Positions 47,416-58,000 of a stretch of 64,000 nt of DNA are shown here, piece after piece (position 1 is the stretch's first letter; every line of letters begins with the position of its first letter). The position numbers and the translations under genes were made by a program. Origin of the DNA: an uncultured Paracoccaceae bacterium. Its GTDB lineage: Bacteria > Pseudomonadota > Alphaproteobacteria > Rhodobacterales > Rhodobacteraceae. The notes beneath the pieces are model-generated. The model was not told the origin of the DNA. It did not search any database and worked only from the letters and a program-made list of their open reading frames with translations. The stretch spans positions 62,001 through 126,000 of the forward strand of contig CANMQX010000007.1 in the NCBI GenBank assembly GCA_947500135.1. Reading direction: 5' to 3'.

Positions 47416-47418
47416 TCG

Positions 47419-47994
47419 ATGAATGACCTGATTGCGAAAGCAGCGATTGATCGGCGTGTCGCCGAAATCATCACCCCCGTTGTCGAGGACATGGGGTTCG
47501 AAGTCGTGCGTGTCCGCATGATGAGCGGGAAGGAAACGATCCTGCAAATCATGGTGCAACGCCCCGATGGTCAGATCGAAGTCGACGAATGCGGGCAGAT
47601 TTCAACGGCGCTCAGCGCTGTTCTGGATGTTGAGGATCCGATCCTTGACGAATATAATCTTGAGGTCTCAAGCCCCGGTATCGACCGGCCGCTGACCCGG
47701 CTGAAGGATTTTGATCAATGGCAGGGTTTTGAGGCCAAGGTCGAAACCGAACAACTGATCGACGGTCGCCGCCGGTTCAAAGGTGAACTGGCCGGCATCG
47801 AAGCTGATGAGGTGCTGATCAACATCACCGAAGGCACTGTTGGTCTGAAATTTGAATGGCTGTCAGACGCCAAACTGGTGCTGACAGATGAATTGATCCG
47901 CGATGTTTTGCGCGGACGCAAGGATGCGGGCCAGATCGACGAGGCCCAGTTTGACGAAATCGAAACCATCATTGATGGCGAGGAGAACACATAG
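47419..47994 (+). CDS. rimP: Ribosome maturation factor RimP
   Basis: A 191-residue 30S assembly factor. The N-terminal RimP domain has [31 protein letters not shown] and [20 protein letters not shown], all family hallmarks; the C-terminal Sm-like domain contains [13 protein letters not shown]. It opens the rimP-nusA-ylxR-infB group, a widely conserved order. nusA starts directly after its stop. Confidence 0.96.
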   Translation: MNDLIAKAAIDRRVAEIITPVVEDMGFEVVRVRMMSGKETILQIMVQRPDGQIEVDECGQISTALSAVLDVEDPILDEYNLEVSSPGIDRPLTRLKDFDQWQGFEAKVETEQLIDGRRRFKGELAGIEADEVLINITEGTVGLKFEWLSDAKLVLTDELIRDVLRGRKDAGQIDEAQFDEIETIIDGEENT

Positions 47995-49623
47995 ATGGCA
48001 ATCACATCAGCCAACCAGCTAGAGCTTTTGCAAACCGCAGAGGCCGTTGCACGCGAAAAGATGATCGACCCCAACCTTGTGGTCGAAGCGATGGAAGAAT
48101 CGCTCGCCCGTGCCGCCAAGTCCCGCTATGGCGCGGAAATGGACATCCGCGTAGCCATCGACCGCAAGACGGGCAAGGCCACATTCACCCGCGTGCGCAC
48201 CGTGGTCGAGGATGAAGAGCTCGAGAATTATCAGGCTGAATTCACCGTTGAACAGGCCGCGCAATATATGGAAAACCCCGAGATCGGCCAGCAGCTGATC
48301 GAAGAGGTGCCACCGGTCGAACTGGGCCGGATTGCCGCACAGTCGGCCAAGCAGGTGATTTTGCAAAAGGTCCGCGAAGCCGAACGTGACAAGCAATACG
48401 AAGAATTCAAAGACAAGGCTGGCACGATCATCAACGCGCTGGTCAAACGCGAAGAATACGGCAATGTCATTGTTGATGTGGGCGCTGGTGAAGCCGTGCT
48501 GCGACGCAACGAAAAGATCGGTCGCGAGGCATACCGCCCTAACGACCGCATCCGTTGCTACATCAAGGAAGTGCGCCGCGAACAGCGCGGCCCGCAGATT
48601 TTCCTGTCGCGTACCGCACCGGAATTCATGGCCGAGCTCTTTAAGATGGAAGTGCCAGAGATTTACGAAGGCATCATCGAAATCAAAGCCGTCGCTCGCG
48701 ACCCCGGTTCGCGCGCCAAGATCGCCGTGATCAGCTATGACAATTCTATCGACCCTGTCGGTGCCTGCGTCGGTATGCGCGGCAGCCGGGTGCAGGCCGT
48801 TGTGAACGAATTGCAGGGCGAAAAGATCGACATCATTCCATGGAATGAAGATATGCCAACCTTCCTCGTGAATGCGTTGCAGCCTGCCGAGGTTGCCAAG
48901 GTTGTTCTGGACGAAGAAGCGGGCAAAATCGAAGTTGTCGTTCCCGAAGAACAGCTGTCACTTGCCATTGGTCGTCGTGGTCAGAACGTGCGGCTTGCCA
49001 GCCAGTTGACTGGCCTCGATATCGACATCATGACCGAGGAAGAAGAAAGCAAACGGCGTCAGGCAGAGTTCGAACTGCGGACGAAATTGTTCATGGATAC
49101 CCTTGATCTGGACGAATTCTTTGCCCAACTATTGGTGTCCGAAGGGTTCACCAACCTCGAAGAAGTGGCCTATGTCGAGTTGGAAGAACTTCTGGTCATC
49201 GAAGGCGTGGATGAAGCGACTGCAGGCGAATTGCAGGCCCGTGCCCGTGATTACCTTGATGCGCAGGCCAAAAAGGCGATGGAAGCTGCCCGCGCATTGG
49301 GCGTCGAAGACAGCCTTGTGAACTTCGAAGGGCTGACGCCACAGATGCTTGAGGCGTTGGGCAATGATGGGGTGAAAACGCTGGAAGATTTCGCAACCTG
49401 TGCCGATTGGGAATTGGCCGGTGGCTGGACAACCATCGACGGCGAACGGGTCAAGGATGACGGGGTTCTGGAACCATTTGATGTCTCGCTTGAAGAGGCG
49501 CAGAATATGGTCATGACCGCCCGTGTTATGCTGGGCTGGGTTGATCCGGCCGATCTTGAGGCGGATGCCGAAGAAGGTGACGCTGAAGACGGCGACGCAG
49601 TCGAAGAGGAAGCGGAGGCCTGA
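47995..49623 (+). CDS. nusA: Transcription termination/antitermination factor NusA
   Basis: A 542-residue RNA-polymerase-binding factor. The N-terminal domain (1-130) is followed by S1 (about 135-200, [27 protein letters not shown] region), then KH1/KH2 with [21 protein letters not shown] and [15 protein letters not shown]. After these come two helix-hairpin repeats ([16 protein letters not shown] and [17 protein letters not shown]) and a very acidic tail. NusA often regulates its own operon at leader terminators, relevant to the attenuator upstream of rimP. Confidence 0.97.
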   Translation: MAITSANQLELLQTAEAVAREKMIDPNLVVEAMEESLARAAKSRYGAEMDIRVAIDRKTGKATFTRVRTVVEDEELENYQAEFTVEQAAQYMENPEIGQQLIEEVPPVELGRIAAQSAKQVILQKVREAERDKQYEEFKDKAGTIINALVKREEYGNVIVDVGAGEAVLRRNEKIGREAYRPNDRIRCYIKEVRREQRGPQIFLSRTAPEFMAELFKMEVPEIYEGIIEIKAVARDPGSRAKIAVISYDNSIDPVGACVGMRGSRVQAVVNELQGEKIDIIPWNEDMPTFLVNALQPAEVAKVVLDEEAGKIEVVVPEEQLSLAIGRRGQNVRLASQLTGLDIDIMTEEEESKRRQAEFELRTKLFMDTLDLDEFFAQLLVSEGFTNLEEVAYVELEELLVIEGVDEATAGELQARARDYLDAQAKKAMEAARALGVEDSLVNFEGLTPQMLEALGNDGVKTLEDFATCADWELAGGWTTIDGERVKDDGVLEPFDVSLEEAQNMVMTARVMLGWVDPADLEADAEEGDAEDGDAVEEEAEA

Positions 49624-49648
49624 TCGCAGGCCTTCGGGAACCTGAAAG

Positions 49649-50281
49649 ATGGCGCGCGGGGGTCATAACAAGGAACGCGGCGATGCGGAGCGCAAATGCA
49701 TCGTCACGGGCGAGGTGCAGCCTAAGGCTGGGCTGATTCGCTTTGTTGTGGGCCCCGATAATCAGGTGTTTCCTGATGTATTAGGCAAATTGCCTGGGCG
49801 CGGGATGTATGTCACAGCGGACCGCAAGGCGCTGGAAGAGGCGACAAAAGGCCAATTCTCGCGCAGCGCCAAGCAGGCGGTAACGGTGCCTGATGGGTTG
49901 GCTGACGAAGTCGAACGTCAACTGGCGCGCCACACGATTGATCTGATCGCATTAACCCGAAAATCGGGGCGCGCGGTCTGCGGATTTGAAAAGGTAAAGG
50001 GCTGGCTCGCCGGTGGTGAGCGGGTCCGGGTTCTGTTGCAGGCCTCTGACGGGTCGGAACGGGGCAAAGCAAAACTATGGACGCCAGAGGGCGCCCGATA
50101 CTTTGGCTGTCTGACGTCAACCGAATTGGGTTTGGCATTTGGGCGGCAAACTGTGATACATGGCGCGCTTGCCACTGGTGGACTCAGCAATCGTGTTGTA
50201 GAGGAAGCCACAAAGCTACGCGGTTTGCGCGAAGGGAACGGCGGCGATGCGGCCTCCGGGAAGGATAAAGAAGCTAGATGA
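49649..50281 (+). CDS. YlxR/DUF448 RNA-binding protein with L7Ae-like C-terminal part
   Basis: A 210-residue protein encoded between nusA and infB. The N-terminal YlxR domain (about 10-90) has [20 protein letters not shown] and [16 protein letters not shown]. The C-terminal half ([24 protein letters not shown]) resembles the L7Ae/YlxQ fold, giving in one chain what Gram-positives encode as ylxR and ylxQ. It probably binds RNA; YlxR has been linked to RNase P in some species. The stop overlaps infB by ATGA. Confidence 0.88.
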   Translation: MARGGHNKERGDAERKCIVTGEVQPKAGLIRFVVGPDNQVFPDVLGKLPGRGMYVTADRKALEEATKGQFSRSAKQAVTVPDGLADEVERQLARHTIDLIALTRKSGRAVCGFEKVKGWLAGGERVRVLLQASDGSERGKAKLWTPEGARYFGCLTSTELGLAFGRQTVIHGALATGGLSNRVVEEATKLRGLREGNGGDAASGKDKEAR

Positions 50282-52761
50282 GCGATAACGACGGTAAAAA
50301 GACACTCGGTCTGGGTGGTTCGCGTCCAAGTAACGTGAAGCAAAGTTTCAGCCATGGGCGGACCAAGAACGTCGTGGTGGAAACCAAGCGTAAACGCGTT
50401 GTGGTGCCAAAGCCGGGTGCAGCAAAACCAACTGGCAAACCATCCGGTCCCGTTGGCGGTGATCCGTCAAAGCGTCCGGCAGGTATTTCCGATGCAGAGC
50501 TGGAACGCCGGATGAAGGCGTTGGCCAATGCCAAGGCACGCGAGGCCGAAGAACAGGCCAAACGCGAAGCCGAGGAAAAGGCGCGCGCCGCCGAACGCGA
50601 AGCCCGCCGCGCCGAGATCGAAGCCAAAGAGGCCGAAGATAAAGCCCGCGAAGAACGCGCCAAGGCCAAGGCCGAGGAAGAAGAACGCAAAAAAGCAGAA
50701 GCCGCGCGCAAGAAAGCCGCAGCAGATGCGCCGCCTGCCGCAGCCGCCGTGCCGGGTGAAACAGCCGTCGACCGTCCGACACGGGCAAAGGTTGACCGCG
50801 AACGCGACACCAAGAACGACCGCACCAACAAGGCCAAGCCGGGCGGTCGCGCCGATGATGGTCGCCGGTCAGGCAAGCTGACGCTGAATGCCGCGACCGC
50901 AGGCCGCGAAGGCGGCCGCCAGCGTTCTATGGCAGCTATGAAACGTAAGCAGGACCGCGCCCGCGCGAAAGCGATGGGTGTGTCTGCTGAGCGTGAAAAG
51001 GTGTTCCGTGAAGTGGCCCTGCCAGAGGCAATTACCGTCTCTGAACTGGCCAACCGAATGACTGAACGTGTGGCCGATGTGGTTAAGGCCCTGATGACAA
51101 ACGGCATCATGGCGACCCAGAACCAAACGATTGACGCCGACACCGCCGAATTGATCATCGAAGAATTTGGGCACACCGTTGTGCGTGTTTCGGATGCTGA
51201 TGTCGAAGACGTTATTCAGGCTGTGGAAGACAAGCCCGAAGATTTGCAGACCCGCCCACCGATCATCACGATCATGGGCCATGTTGACCACGGGAAAACA
51301 TCGCTGCTTGACGCGATCCGGAATGCGAAAGTTGTGGCTGGTGAGGCTGGCGGCATTACCCAGCATATCGGTGCCTATCAGGTGAAAACCGATGGCGGTT
51401 CTGTTCTGTCATTCCTTGATACACCGGGCCACGCGGCGTTTACCTCCATGCGTTCACGCGGGGCGCAGGTCACGGATATTGTTGTGCTGGTGGTTGCGGC
51501 CGATGACGCCGTGATGCCACAAACGATCGAGGCGATTAACCACGCCAAAGCGGCCGAAGTGCCGATGATCGTCGCGATCAACAAGATCGATAAGCCCGAA
51601 GCGAACGCTGACAAGGTACGCACTGATCTGTTGCAGCACGAGGTTATCGTCGAAAAGATGTCCGGCGAAGTGCAGGATGTCGAAGTCTCTGCCATCTCTG
51701 GTCAGGGTCTGGATGAACTGCTTGAAGCTATCGCGCTGCAAGCTGAAATTCTTGAACTCAAAGCTAACCCAGACCGTGCCGCTGAAGGTGCCGTGATCGA
51801 GGCGCAGCTTGACGTTGGCCGCGGCCCTGTGGCGACGGTTCTGGTGCAGAACGGCACATTGCGTCAGGGCGACATCTTTGTTGTGGGTGAACAGCACGGT
51901 AAGGTCCGCGCGCTGATCAACGACAAGGGTGAGCGGGTGAACGAAGCTGGCCCATCCGTCCCGGTTGAGGTGCTTGGCCTGAACGGCACACCCGAAGCTG
52001 GTGACGTGCTGAACGTGGTCGAAACCGATGCGCAGGCCCGCGAAATTGCTGAATATCGCGAAAAAGCGGCCAAAGAAAAACGCGCAGCTGCTGGTGCGGC
52101 CACAACGCTTGAACAGTTGATGGCCAACGCGAAAGAGAACGAAAACGTCAGCGAATTGCCGATTCTGGTCAAGGCCGACGTGCAGGGTTCTGCCGAGGCA
52201 ATCGTGCAGGCGATGGAAAAAATTGGCAACGAAGAGGTGCGCGTGCGCGTGCTGCATTCGGGGGTTGGCGCGATCACTGAAACGGATATCGGCCTTGCCG
52301 AAGCATCTGGCGCACCCGTGTTCGGGTTCAACGTGCGGGCCAATGCGTCCGCCCGGAACACGGCTAACCAGAAGGGCGTGGAAATCCGTTACTATTCAGT
52401 GATCTATGACCTTGTTGATGATGTTAAGAAAGCAGCCTCTGGCCTGCTCTCTGCCGAAATTCAGGAAAAGTTCATCGGTTACGCCAGCATCAAGGAGGTC
52501 TTCAAGGTCTCCAACGTGGGCAAGGTTGCCGGGTGTATCGTCACCGAAGGTGTGGCGCGCCGCTCTGCCGGTGTCCGCCTGTTGCGCGACAACGTCGTGA
52601 TCCACGAAGGTACGCTGAAAACGCTCAAGCGCTTCAAGGATGAAGTGCCAGAGGTGCAATCAGGTCAGGAATGTGGGATGGCATTCGAAAACTACGATGA
52701 CATCCGCCCAGATGACGTGATCGAAATCTTTGAACGGACAGAGGTCGAGCGCGAACTCTGA
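50278..52761 (+). CDS. infB: Translation initiation factor IF-2
   Basis: The 827-residue GTPase delivering initiator tRNA to the 30S subunit. A long charged N-terminal part rich in Ala, Glu, Lys and Arg (about 75-155) is followed by the IF2N region, the G domain with GHVDHGKT (334-341), DTPGHAAF and NKID, then domains II-IV ending in [12 protein letters not shown]. The length is normal for the group. A terminator ends the operon, and rbfA does not follow. Confidence 0.97.
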   Translation: MSDNDGKKTLGLGGSRPSNVKQSFSHGRTKNVVVETKRKRVVVPKPGAAKPTGKPSGPVGGDPSKRPAGISDAELERRMKALANAKAREAEEQAKREAEEKARAAEREARRAEIEAKEAEDKAREERAKAKAEEEERKKAEAARKKAAADAPPAAAAVPGETAVDRPTRAKVDRERDTKNDRTNKAKPGGRADDGRRSGKLTLNAATAGREGGRQRSMAAMKRKQDRARAKAMGVSAEREKVFREVALPEAITVSELANRMTERVADVVKALMTNGIMATQNQTIDADTAELIIEEFGHTVVRVSDADVEDVIQAVEDKPEDLQTRPPIITIMGHVDHGKTSLLDAIRNAKVVAGEAGGITQHIGAYQVKTDGGSVLSFLDTPGHAAFTSMRSRGAQVTDIVVLVVAADDAVMPQTIEAINHAKAAEVPMIVAINKIDKPEANADKVRTDLLQHEVIVEKMSGEVQDVEVSAISGQGLDELLEAIALQAEILELKANPDRAAEGAVIEAQLDVGRGPVATVLVQNGTLRQGDIFVVGEQHGKVRALINDKGERVNEAGPSVPVEVLGLNGTPEAGDVLNVVETDAQAREIAEYREKAAKEKRAAAGAATTLEQLMANAKENENVSELPILVKADVQGSAEAIVQAMEKIGNEEVRVRVLHSGVGAITETDIGLAEASGAPVFGFNVRANASARNTANQKGVEIRYYSVIYDLVDDVKKAASGLLSAEIQEKFIGYASIKEVFKVSNVGKVAGCIVTEGVARRSAGVRLLRDNVVIHEGTLKTLKRFKDEVPEVQSGQECGMAFENYDDIRPDDVIEIFERTEVEREL

Positions 52762-52781
52762 TCTGACCGATAGACTGTAAG

Positions 52782-52816
52782 AAAGGGCAGGCTGAAAGGC
52801 CTGCCCTTTTCTTTTT
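52782..52816 (+). terminator. Intrinsic terminator after infB
   Basis: AAAGGGCAGGC-tgaaag-GCCTGCCCTTT is a perfect 11-bp stem followed by a T-rich run (TCTTTTTG). It closes the rimP-infB operon and faces the end of the convergent flavoprotein gene. Confidence 0.93.
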
Positions 52817-52832
52817 GCCCTATCGATGAAAC

Positions 52833-55268
52833 CTAGCTTCGCATCCGGCTGTGATCCGGATCATAAGGCGACGCGGCGATCACGGTCGCATCGGTCATGA
52901 CACCGCATAGATCCAGTTGCATTGTGCTGTCGATCGCGGCCAGGTCAGGCGCGACAAACGCATAGGCAAGGTTCATCTCGGTCCTGTGTCCCCAATCACC
53001 TGATGTGATGGTGCCGACCACCTGACCGCCCTGCATCAACGATGCGCCTGCATGGGCAGGCCCCTGTGATGTGTCTATTTTTAGGGTAACAAGCCGCTTT
53101 GTTGGCCCCGCAGTTTTCCGCACGCGCAGCGCGTCCCGCCCGATAAATGCGCCCTTGTCCAGTATCACAAACCGCTCTAGCCCGGTTTCGAACGGATCAA
53201 ATTCGGTGATCAGGTCCGCCTTCCAATGCAGAAACCCCTTTTCCATACGCATGGACTCGATGGCACGCGCGCCAAACAGTTTCAGGCCATGGGCAGCACC
53301 AGCATCGCGCAGCGCCAAATAGGCGGCATAAAGTGAGGCATTTGGAACATGAATTTCATAAGTCAGTTCACCAGAAAAGCTGACACCCATGACAGTTGCA
53401 GGCGCAAAACCCACAAAACATTCGCGAACTGACAGCCACGGGAATGCCTGTTGCGACCAGTCGCCACGCGCACAAGCCGACAACACATCACGCGATTTGG
53501 GACCGGCTAGAACAAGGATCGTCTGGTCATTTGTTAGGCTACGGATTTGCACATCCTCATCGGCCCGCAAATGCGCGGCCAGCCAATCCATATCGTGATA
53601 TTCAGCCGCCGCCGCTGATCCATACCACATCCTGTCTGGCCCATGATCCGATGCGGGTAGGTTGGCCAATGTGGCCTCCCCCTTGATCATCCCTTGGCGG
53701 TTCAACAGATATCCCAGCCCAACGCGACCTTCGCGCCGGATGACATTGCCGCAGAACATCCGATCAAGAAAACTGTGACGGTCGGTTCCGGTAATCTCAA
53801 ACCGGTTAAAGCCGTTGACCTCGGCCAGCCCGATGTTTTCCTGCACATTGCGAACCTCCTCTGCGACGACATCAAACGCCTCATCAAAATCGAAACTCAG
53901 TGAGGGATGAAAATCTGGCGCGGGCTTGATGTATTCCACCCTTTCCCAACCGTTGACGACGGTAAAGGTGGCATCCTCCGCTGCTAGGACGGGGGTTAGT
54001 GGCGTAGTTTTGGCAGGGCGCCCGGCGGGCCGGTGTTCATGTGGGAAATGAAAACGAAATTCGTTCTGATAATCCTCGACGGCTTTCAGGGCAGTCAGTT
54101 CGACAGTCGCATGTCCGGTAAAACGGCGCGGATCCAGGCACCAAGTGTCGTAACAGGCTTCCCCATGCACAATTTGCTGAGCCAGCAGCCAGCCATGCCC
54201 GCCGCCTTCGCCCACACCGGCGCGCAGCCCAATGATGCAGAATGCATTCCGTTTGCCCGGAATCGGACCCACCAGCGGCGCGCCATCAATCGTATAGGTG
54301 ATCGGCCCGTTGACGACACGTTTGATCCCCGCCTCAGCCAGCGCTGGCATCCGCGCAAAGGCGCCTTCCAGCACATCCATCACCCGATCCAGATCATCTG
54401 GGCACAGGTCATTGACAAAGCTGGGGCTGATCCCATCCATCCCCCATGTCTTGCAATCCTGCTCGTAGAAACCGACCAGCAGGCCCTGTTTTTCCTGCCG
54501 ACAATAATAATCCGAGATCGGGCAGCGCAGCAACGGCATCCGATGACCCGCCTCAATAATCGCTGGAATATCCTCGGTCACGAAATATTGGTGTTCCATC
54601 GACGCCACGGGGTGCTGCACACCCATCATCGCGCCCACCTCATTCACCCGGTAGCCGCAGGCATTCACGACAATATCAGCATCAATGCTGCCTTTGTCAG
54701 TCTCGACCGTCCAAGTGTCATCACCATGCTGGGTCAGGGCGGTGACGTTGGTATGGCGATACACCTCTGCACCTGCTTTGCGCGCATGAAAGGCCAACGC
54801 CTGACAAAGTTGGGCGGGATCAATATCGCCATCTTCGCTATCCCATAGGCCACCGATCAGGTTGTCGGTCGAAATCAGCGGATGCCGCCGGGCGCATTCT
54901 GCGGCGTCGATCACCTCAAACGTGACATCCATGCCCCGTGCCATTGATGCGAAGTGGCGATAGCCTTGCATCTGCGCCTCGGTATTGGCCAGACGAATAC
55001 CGCCATCGCCATGATGATAACCAACCGGGTATTCGGGATCGTCGCGCAGTTTCTTGTACAGGCTAATCGAATGCTTTTTCAGCCCCACCATCGTCTGGTT
55101 CATGCCGAAATTCGTGACCTGCGCGGCTGAATGCCATGTGGTGCCAGAGGTGAGTTCATCCCGCTCAATCAAAACCACATCAGACCAGCCTTCTTGTGTC
55201 AGATGGTAAAGCGTCGAACAGCCCGCGATACCACCCCCAATGACCACAACTTTCGTGCGAGACTTCAT
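52833..55268 (-). CDS. Dimethylglycine/sarcosine dehydrogenase-like FAD protein with GcvT domain
   Basis: An 811-residue two-part enzyme. The N-terminal FAD oxidoreductase has the dinucleotide motif VVVIGGGIAGCS (GGGIAG at 11-16) and a His in TSGTTWHSAAQ (H46) matching the covalent-flavin His of dimethylglycine dehydrogenase. The C-terminal half (from about 430) is a GcvT-like tetrahydrofolate domain (FEITGTDRHSFLDRMFCGNV, GVSFSGELTYEIHV, GARAIESMRMEKGF). It oxidatively demethylates a methylated amine and passes the C1 unit to folate. AAGGAA before ATG 55268 fixes the start. It is divergent from the MttB-like gene. Confidence 0.88.
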   Translation of the reverse strand: MKSRTKVVVIGGGIAGCSTLYHLTQEGWSDVVLIERDELTSGTTWHSAAQVTNFGMNQTMVGLKKHSISLYKKLRDDPEYPVGYHHGDGGIRLANTEAQMQGYRHFASMARGMDVTFEVIDAAECARRHPLISTDNLIGGLWDSEDGDIDPAQLCQALAFHARKAGAEVYRHTNVTALTQHGDDTWTVETDKGSIDADIVVNACGYRVNEVGAMMGVQHPVASMEHQYFVTEDIPAIIEAGHRMPLLRCPISDYYCRQEKQGLLVGFYEQDCKTWGMDGISPSFVNDLCPDDLDRVMDVLEGAFARMPALAEAGIKRVVNGPITYTIDGAPLVGPIPGKRNAFCIIGLRAGVGEGGGHGWLLAQQIVHGEACYDTWCLDPRRFTGHATVELTALKAVEDYQNEFRFHFPHEHRPAGRPAKTTPLTPVLAAEDATFTVVNGWERVEYIKPAPDFHPSLSFDFDEAFDVVAEEVRNVQENIGLAEVNGFNRFEITGTDRHSFLDRMFCGNVIRREGRVGLGYLLNRQGMIKGEATLANLPASDHGPDRMWYGSAAAAEYHDMDWLAAHLRADEDVQIRSLTNDQTILVLAGPKSRDVLSACARGDWSQQAFPWLSVRECFVGFAPATVMGVSFSGELTYEIHVPNASLYAAYLALRDAGAAHGLKLFGARAIESMRMEKGFLHWKADLITEFDPFETGLERFVILDKGAFIGRDALRVRKTAGPTKRLVTLKIDTSQGPAHAGASLMQGGQVVGTITSGDWGHRTEMNLAYAFVAPDLAAIDSTMQLDLCGVMTDATVIAASPYDPDHSRMRS

Positions 55269-55328
55269 GACTGTTTTCCTTCCAAGCTCACCGGAAATTG
55301 GGCGGTACTTTCCCGGTTGCGACAACCT

Positions 55329-55340
55329 ATTAGGCCTAAT
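55329..55340. promoter_or_regulatory. Palindrome ATTAGGCCTAAT in the flavoprotein/MttB divergent region
   Basis: A perfect 12-bp palindrome in the 185-bp region between the two divergent demethylation genes. It could be an operator or part of one; the LysR gene after mttB is one possible regulator, although LysR sites usually have the longer T-N11-A form. Confidence 0.4.
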
Positions 55341-55453
55341 TCCGAAAAACAGGGAATTGAAATTTGATTATTTAGGATAAAGTTCAATCTCATCGCCAGA
55401 TACACCGCAAACGTTTTTGGTCATATCACGGGTAATCGCACAGGGCTGCAGGC

Positions 55454-56974
55454 ATGGGTGAATCCATCAAACGAAAGGGACGCAAGGCGCGTCTTGCCAA
55501 ACGCGCCGCTGCACCTGCGTTTGATCCATGTCCTCCCGGCCAGATTGGCGGCGCCTACAAACCCCTGTCCGAGGCTGATTTGCAGCGGATCTATGATACT
55601 GCCTTGCAACTGCTGGAAAATCTGGGGCTAGGTGAAGTTCCCGCACGACTGCATGCCGATCTTCTGGCAGTGGGGGCCGTCGATAGCGGGGCAGGACGTA
55701 TCCTATTTCCGCCGACATTGGTTGAGCAGGCGATTGATCAAGCTGCAAAAACCTTTGTCCTGCATGGGCGGGATGATGACCGCTCAATAACGGTCGGCGG
55801 CGCCCGCGTGTACTTTGGCACGGGCGGTGCTGCGGTGCAGACACTTGACCTTGATAGTCGAAACTACCGCCCCTCAACCCTGGCGGATTTGCATAATTTT
55901 ACGCGATTGCAGGATACATTACCCAATGTCAGTTGGTACACCCGCTGTTGCGTGGCCACGGATGTGCCCGACACATATGATCTGGACGTGAACACCGCCT
56001 ATGCGTTGATCAAAAACACGACGAAGCCCACCGCCACCTCTTTCACGCTGGCAGAACATGTTGCCCCGATTGTGGATATGCTGGATATCGCGGCTGGCGG
56101 CCCGGGCGAATTTGCCAAGCGCCCGTTTATGAAGGCGCATATCAGCCCGATCATATCGCCCCTGCGATTTGGTGAAGACGCGGTGGATGTCGTTTATGAA
56201 TGCATCAAACACAATATTCCCATGTCCTGTATCACAGCGGCGCAAGCGGGTGCCACAGCCCCGGCAACGCTGGCTGGTTTCCTCGCGCAATCGCTGGCAG
56301 AGACGCTGGCGAGCCTTGTAATGGTCCACGCTATCCAGCCCGGCTTTCCAATGGTGTTTTCCAACTGGCCGCTGGTGATTGACTTGCGAACAGGTGCGTT
56401 TTCTGGCGGTAGCGGGGAAACGGCGGTGCTGAACGCGGCATCGGCGCAGCTTTCCAACTGGTTGGGCCTGCCATCCGGTGTGGCCTGTTCGATGACCGAC
56501 GCAAAGGCCATCGATGCGCAATATGGGATGGAAAAGGGGCTGACATCACTCGCCGCTGCCTTGGCCGGGGGCAACCTGATCTATGAAAGTTCAGGTATGA
56601 CAGCGTCGCTGTTGGGCGTCAGTTTTGAGGCGTTTGTGTTGGATGACGAAATGCATTCGCACACCTATCGTGCCCTGCGCGGGTTGGAGGTATCAGATGA
56701 AAATCTGGGCTATGACGCAATCGTCGAGGCGGTTTTGGGTGAGGGGCATTTCCTTGGCGGTCAGCATACATTTGCCGCGATGGAGCGGGATTACTTCTAT
56801 CCAACGCTTGCGGATCGCGATGAACCGCGCAGCTGGGCACAAGCGGGTGCCAAGGATGCGTGGACAAGGGCAAATGAACTGGCGCGCGACATTCTAGACA
56901 ATCACAGACCGATCTACCTGACCCCTGAACAAGACGCCCAGATCAAGGCGCGTTTCAATATCCTGTATGGGTGA
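55454..56974 (+). CDS. MttB-family (trimethylamine/betaine-type) methyltransferase without pyrrolysine
   Basis: A 506-residue TIM-barrel protein of the trimethylamine methyltransferase family. The frame has no in-frame amber codon, so it is a non-pyrrolysine homologue, a class that includes glycine-betaine methyltransferases. Typical segments are ARVYFGTGGAAVQTLDL, KPFMKAHISPI-like RPFMKAHISPIISPLRF and GMEKGLTSLAAALAGGNLIYESSG. A basic N-terminal stretch (IKRKGRKARLAKRAA) precedes the domain. No corrinoid protein gene is nearby. Its link to the divergent dimethylglycine-dehydrogenase-like gene suggests betaine-type substrates, by inference. Confidence 0.85.
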   Translation: MGESIKRKGRKARLAKRAAAPAFDPCPPGQIGGAYKPLSEADLQRIYDTALQLLENLGLGEVPARLHADLLAVGAVDSGAGRILFPPTLVEQAIDQAAKTFVLHGRDDDRSITVGGARVYFGTGGAAVQTLDLDSRNYRPSTLADLHNFTRLQDTLPNVSWYTRCCVATDVPDTYDLDVNTAYALIKNTTKPTATSFTLAEHVAPIVDMLDIAAGGPGEFAKRPFMKAHISPIISPLRFGEDAVDVVYECIKHNIPMSCITAAQAGATAPATLAGFLAQSLAETLASLVMVHAIQPGFPMVFSNWPLVIDLRTGAFSGGSGETAVLNAASAQLSNWLGLPSGVACSMTDAKAIDAQYGMEKGLTSLAAALAGGNLIYESSGMTASLLGVSFEAFVLDDEMHSHTYRALRGLEVSDENLGYDAIVEAVLGEGHFLGGQHTFAAMERDYFYPTLADRDEPRSWAQAGAKDAWTRANELARDILDNHRPIYLTPEQDAQIKARFNILYG

Positions 56975-56980
56975 AAGGTG

Positions 56981-57955
56981 TCACTCAATCAGTGTGAATT
57001 GGTCTTTGAGCCATGGCGCTGTTTGCTGAAAAGACCGCAAGACGTGCTGCTTCAACGCCTCACGAAGCCTGTCATTGACCAATTCGCAGACAGATCGGGA
57101 ACAATCCGGCGTCGCAACCAATGACAAGGTACGCGAGAAGCGTTTGCCGGGAAACGGGTGCATCCGTAGCTGCGGTTGAAACCGTCGGGCGCGTGAAAAA
57201 AGCAATGGAGTTGTGATGGTCCAGCCCGCCCCCGCTGCCACCATGGCCATCAATGTTTGATTGCTGCCGCATTCGAACTTTTGTGGCAAAGTCAGGCCCA
57301 GCCTGCGCAACTGCGCCGCGATTTGTCGGGCGATGATCAGGTCACTTGAAAATTGCAGGAATGGCAATTTCGACTGGCCTGCCACAACGTCAGCCAGTGA
57401 CGCCTCTGACAATGCAGGCAACACAACGACAAATGGATCCAGCAAAAGCGGACGGTCGCGCAGGTCGCGCAAACGCTCAGGCGGGCTTGTGGTGATCCCC
57501 AGATCAAGTTCGCGGTTGCCCAGCATACGTGTAATCTCGTGACTTGATGCGGTGTGATACAGAAAATCGCAATCCGGCATCTTTTTGGACAGATAGACCG
57601 CCAGATCCGGCATGACATCACTGTCGAAATCCTCGATCGCGCCAATCCGCAGATAGCTTGCTTCGGCAATATTGCCTGCTGATGCTTCGGCCTTGGCCTT
57701 GCGGATTGTATGCAGTGCCTGATCGATATTGCGCAGAAAAACGTGACCTTTGGGGGTCAGGACCATAGGTTTGCGTGTGTGGTCAAACAGGGCGACGCCC
57801 AAATGATCTTCTAGATTGCGCAGGTGATGGGAAACGGTGCTAACTGACAGGCCGGTTTCCTGCGCCGTGGCTTGCAGTGATCCCTGGCGCGCGCAAACCT
57901 GAAACAGCTCCAACCCTTTCAGGCTCATGTCTTTGCGGGGTGTGGGATCGGACAT
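56981..57955 (-). CDS. LysR-family transcriptional regulator
   Basis: A 324-residue LysR regulator. The helix-turn-helix near the N terminus reads GSLQATAQETGLSVSTVSHHLRNLEDHLGVALFDHTRKP, followed by the substrate-sensing domain (ELDLGITTSPPERL, MVAAGAGWTITTPLLF). A start at 57967 is also in frame; the AGGA site is immediately next to that one, so the choice is uncertain. It converges on the MttB-like gene with a 6-bp gap and probably controls that locus. Confidence 0.9.
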   Translation of the reverse strand: MSDPTPRKDMSLKGLELFQVCARQGSLQATAQETGLSVSTVSHHLRNLEDHLGVALFDHTRKPMVLTPKGHVFLRNIDQALHTIRKAKAEASAGNIAEASYLRIGAIEDFDSDVMPDLAVYLSKKMPDCDFLYHTASSHEITRMLGNRELDLGITTSPPERLRDLRDRPLLLDPFVVVLPALSEASLADVVAGQSKLPFLQFSSDLIIARQIAAQLRRLGLTLPQKFECGSNQTLMAMVAAGAGWTITTPLLFSRARRFQPQLRMHPFPGKRFSRTLSLVATPDCSRSVCELVNDRLREALKQHVLRSFQQTAPWLKDQFTLIE

Positions 57956-58000
57956 GCGAGTAACCATCCTGATGTCGTCAGCTTTGCGGGGTTCCCCTGT

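Larger units (their letters stand above)
47090..47418 (+). other. 329-bp leader region of the rimP-nusA-infB operon
   Basis: This is the only gene-free stretch above 300 bp. It holds three phased GTCCGAC repeats, a promoter-like pair, a hairpin CCCTTG-N9-CAAGGG (47282-47302), a possible 34-codon leader ORF and an intrinsic terminator, each listed separately. Unlike enterobacteria, no initiator tRNA gene is seen here. If the promoter call is right, the untranslated leader of rimP is about 200 nt. Confidence 0.6.

Noticed and set aside
50274..51176. 300-codon minus-strand frame opposite infB
   Set aside because: Its Ser/Arg/Ala-rich composition is the mirror of the repetitive charged N-terminal part of IF-2.
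54033..54848. 271-codon plus-strand frame opposite the dimethylglycine-dehydrogenase-like gene
   Set aside because: Antisense shadow of a well-supported FAD/GcvT gene; no recognisable domain or ribosome site.
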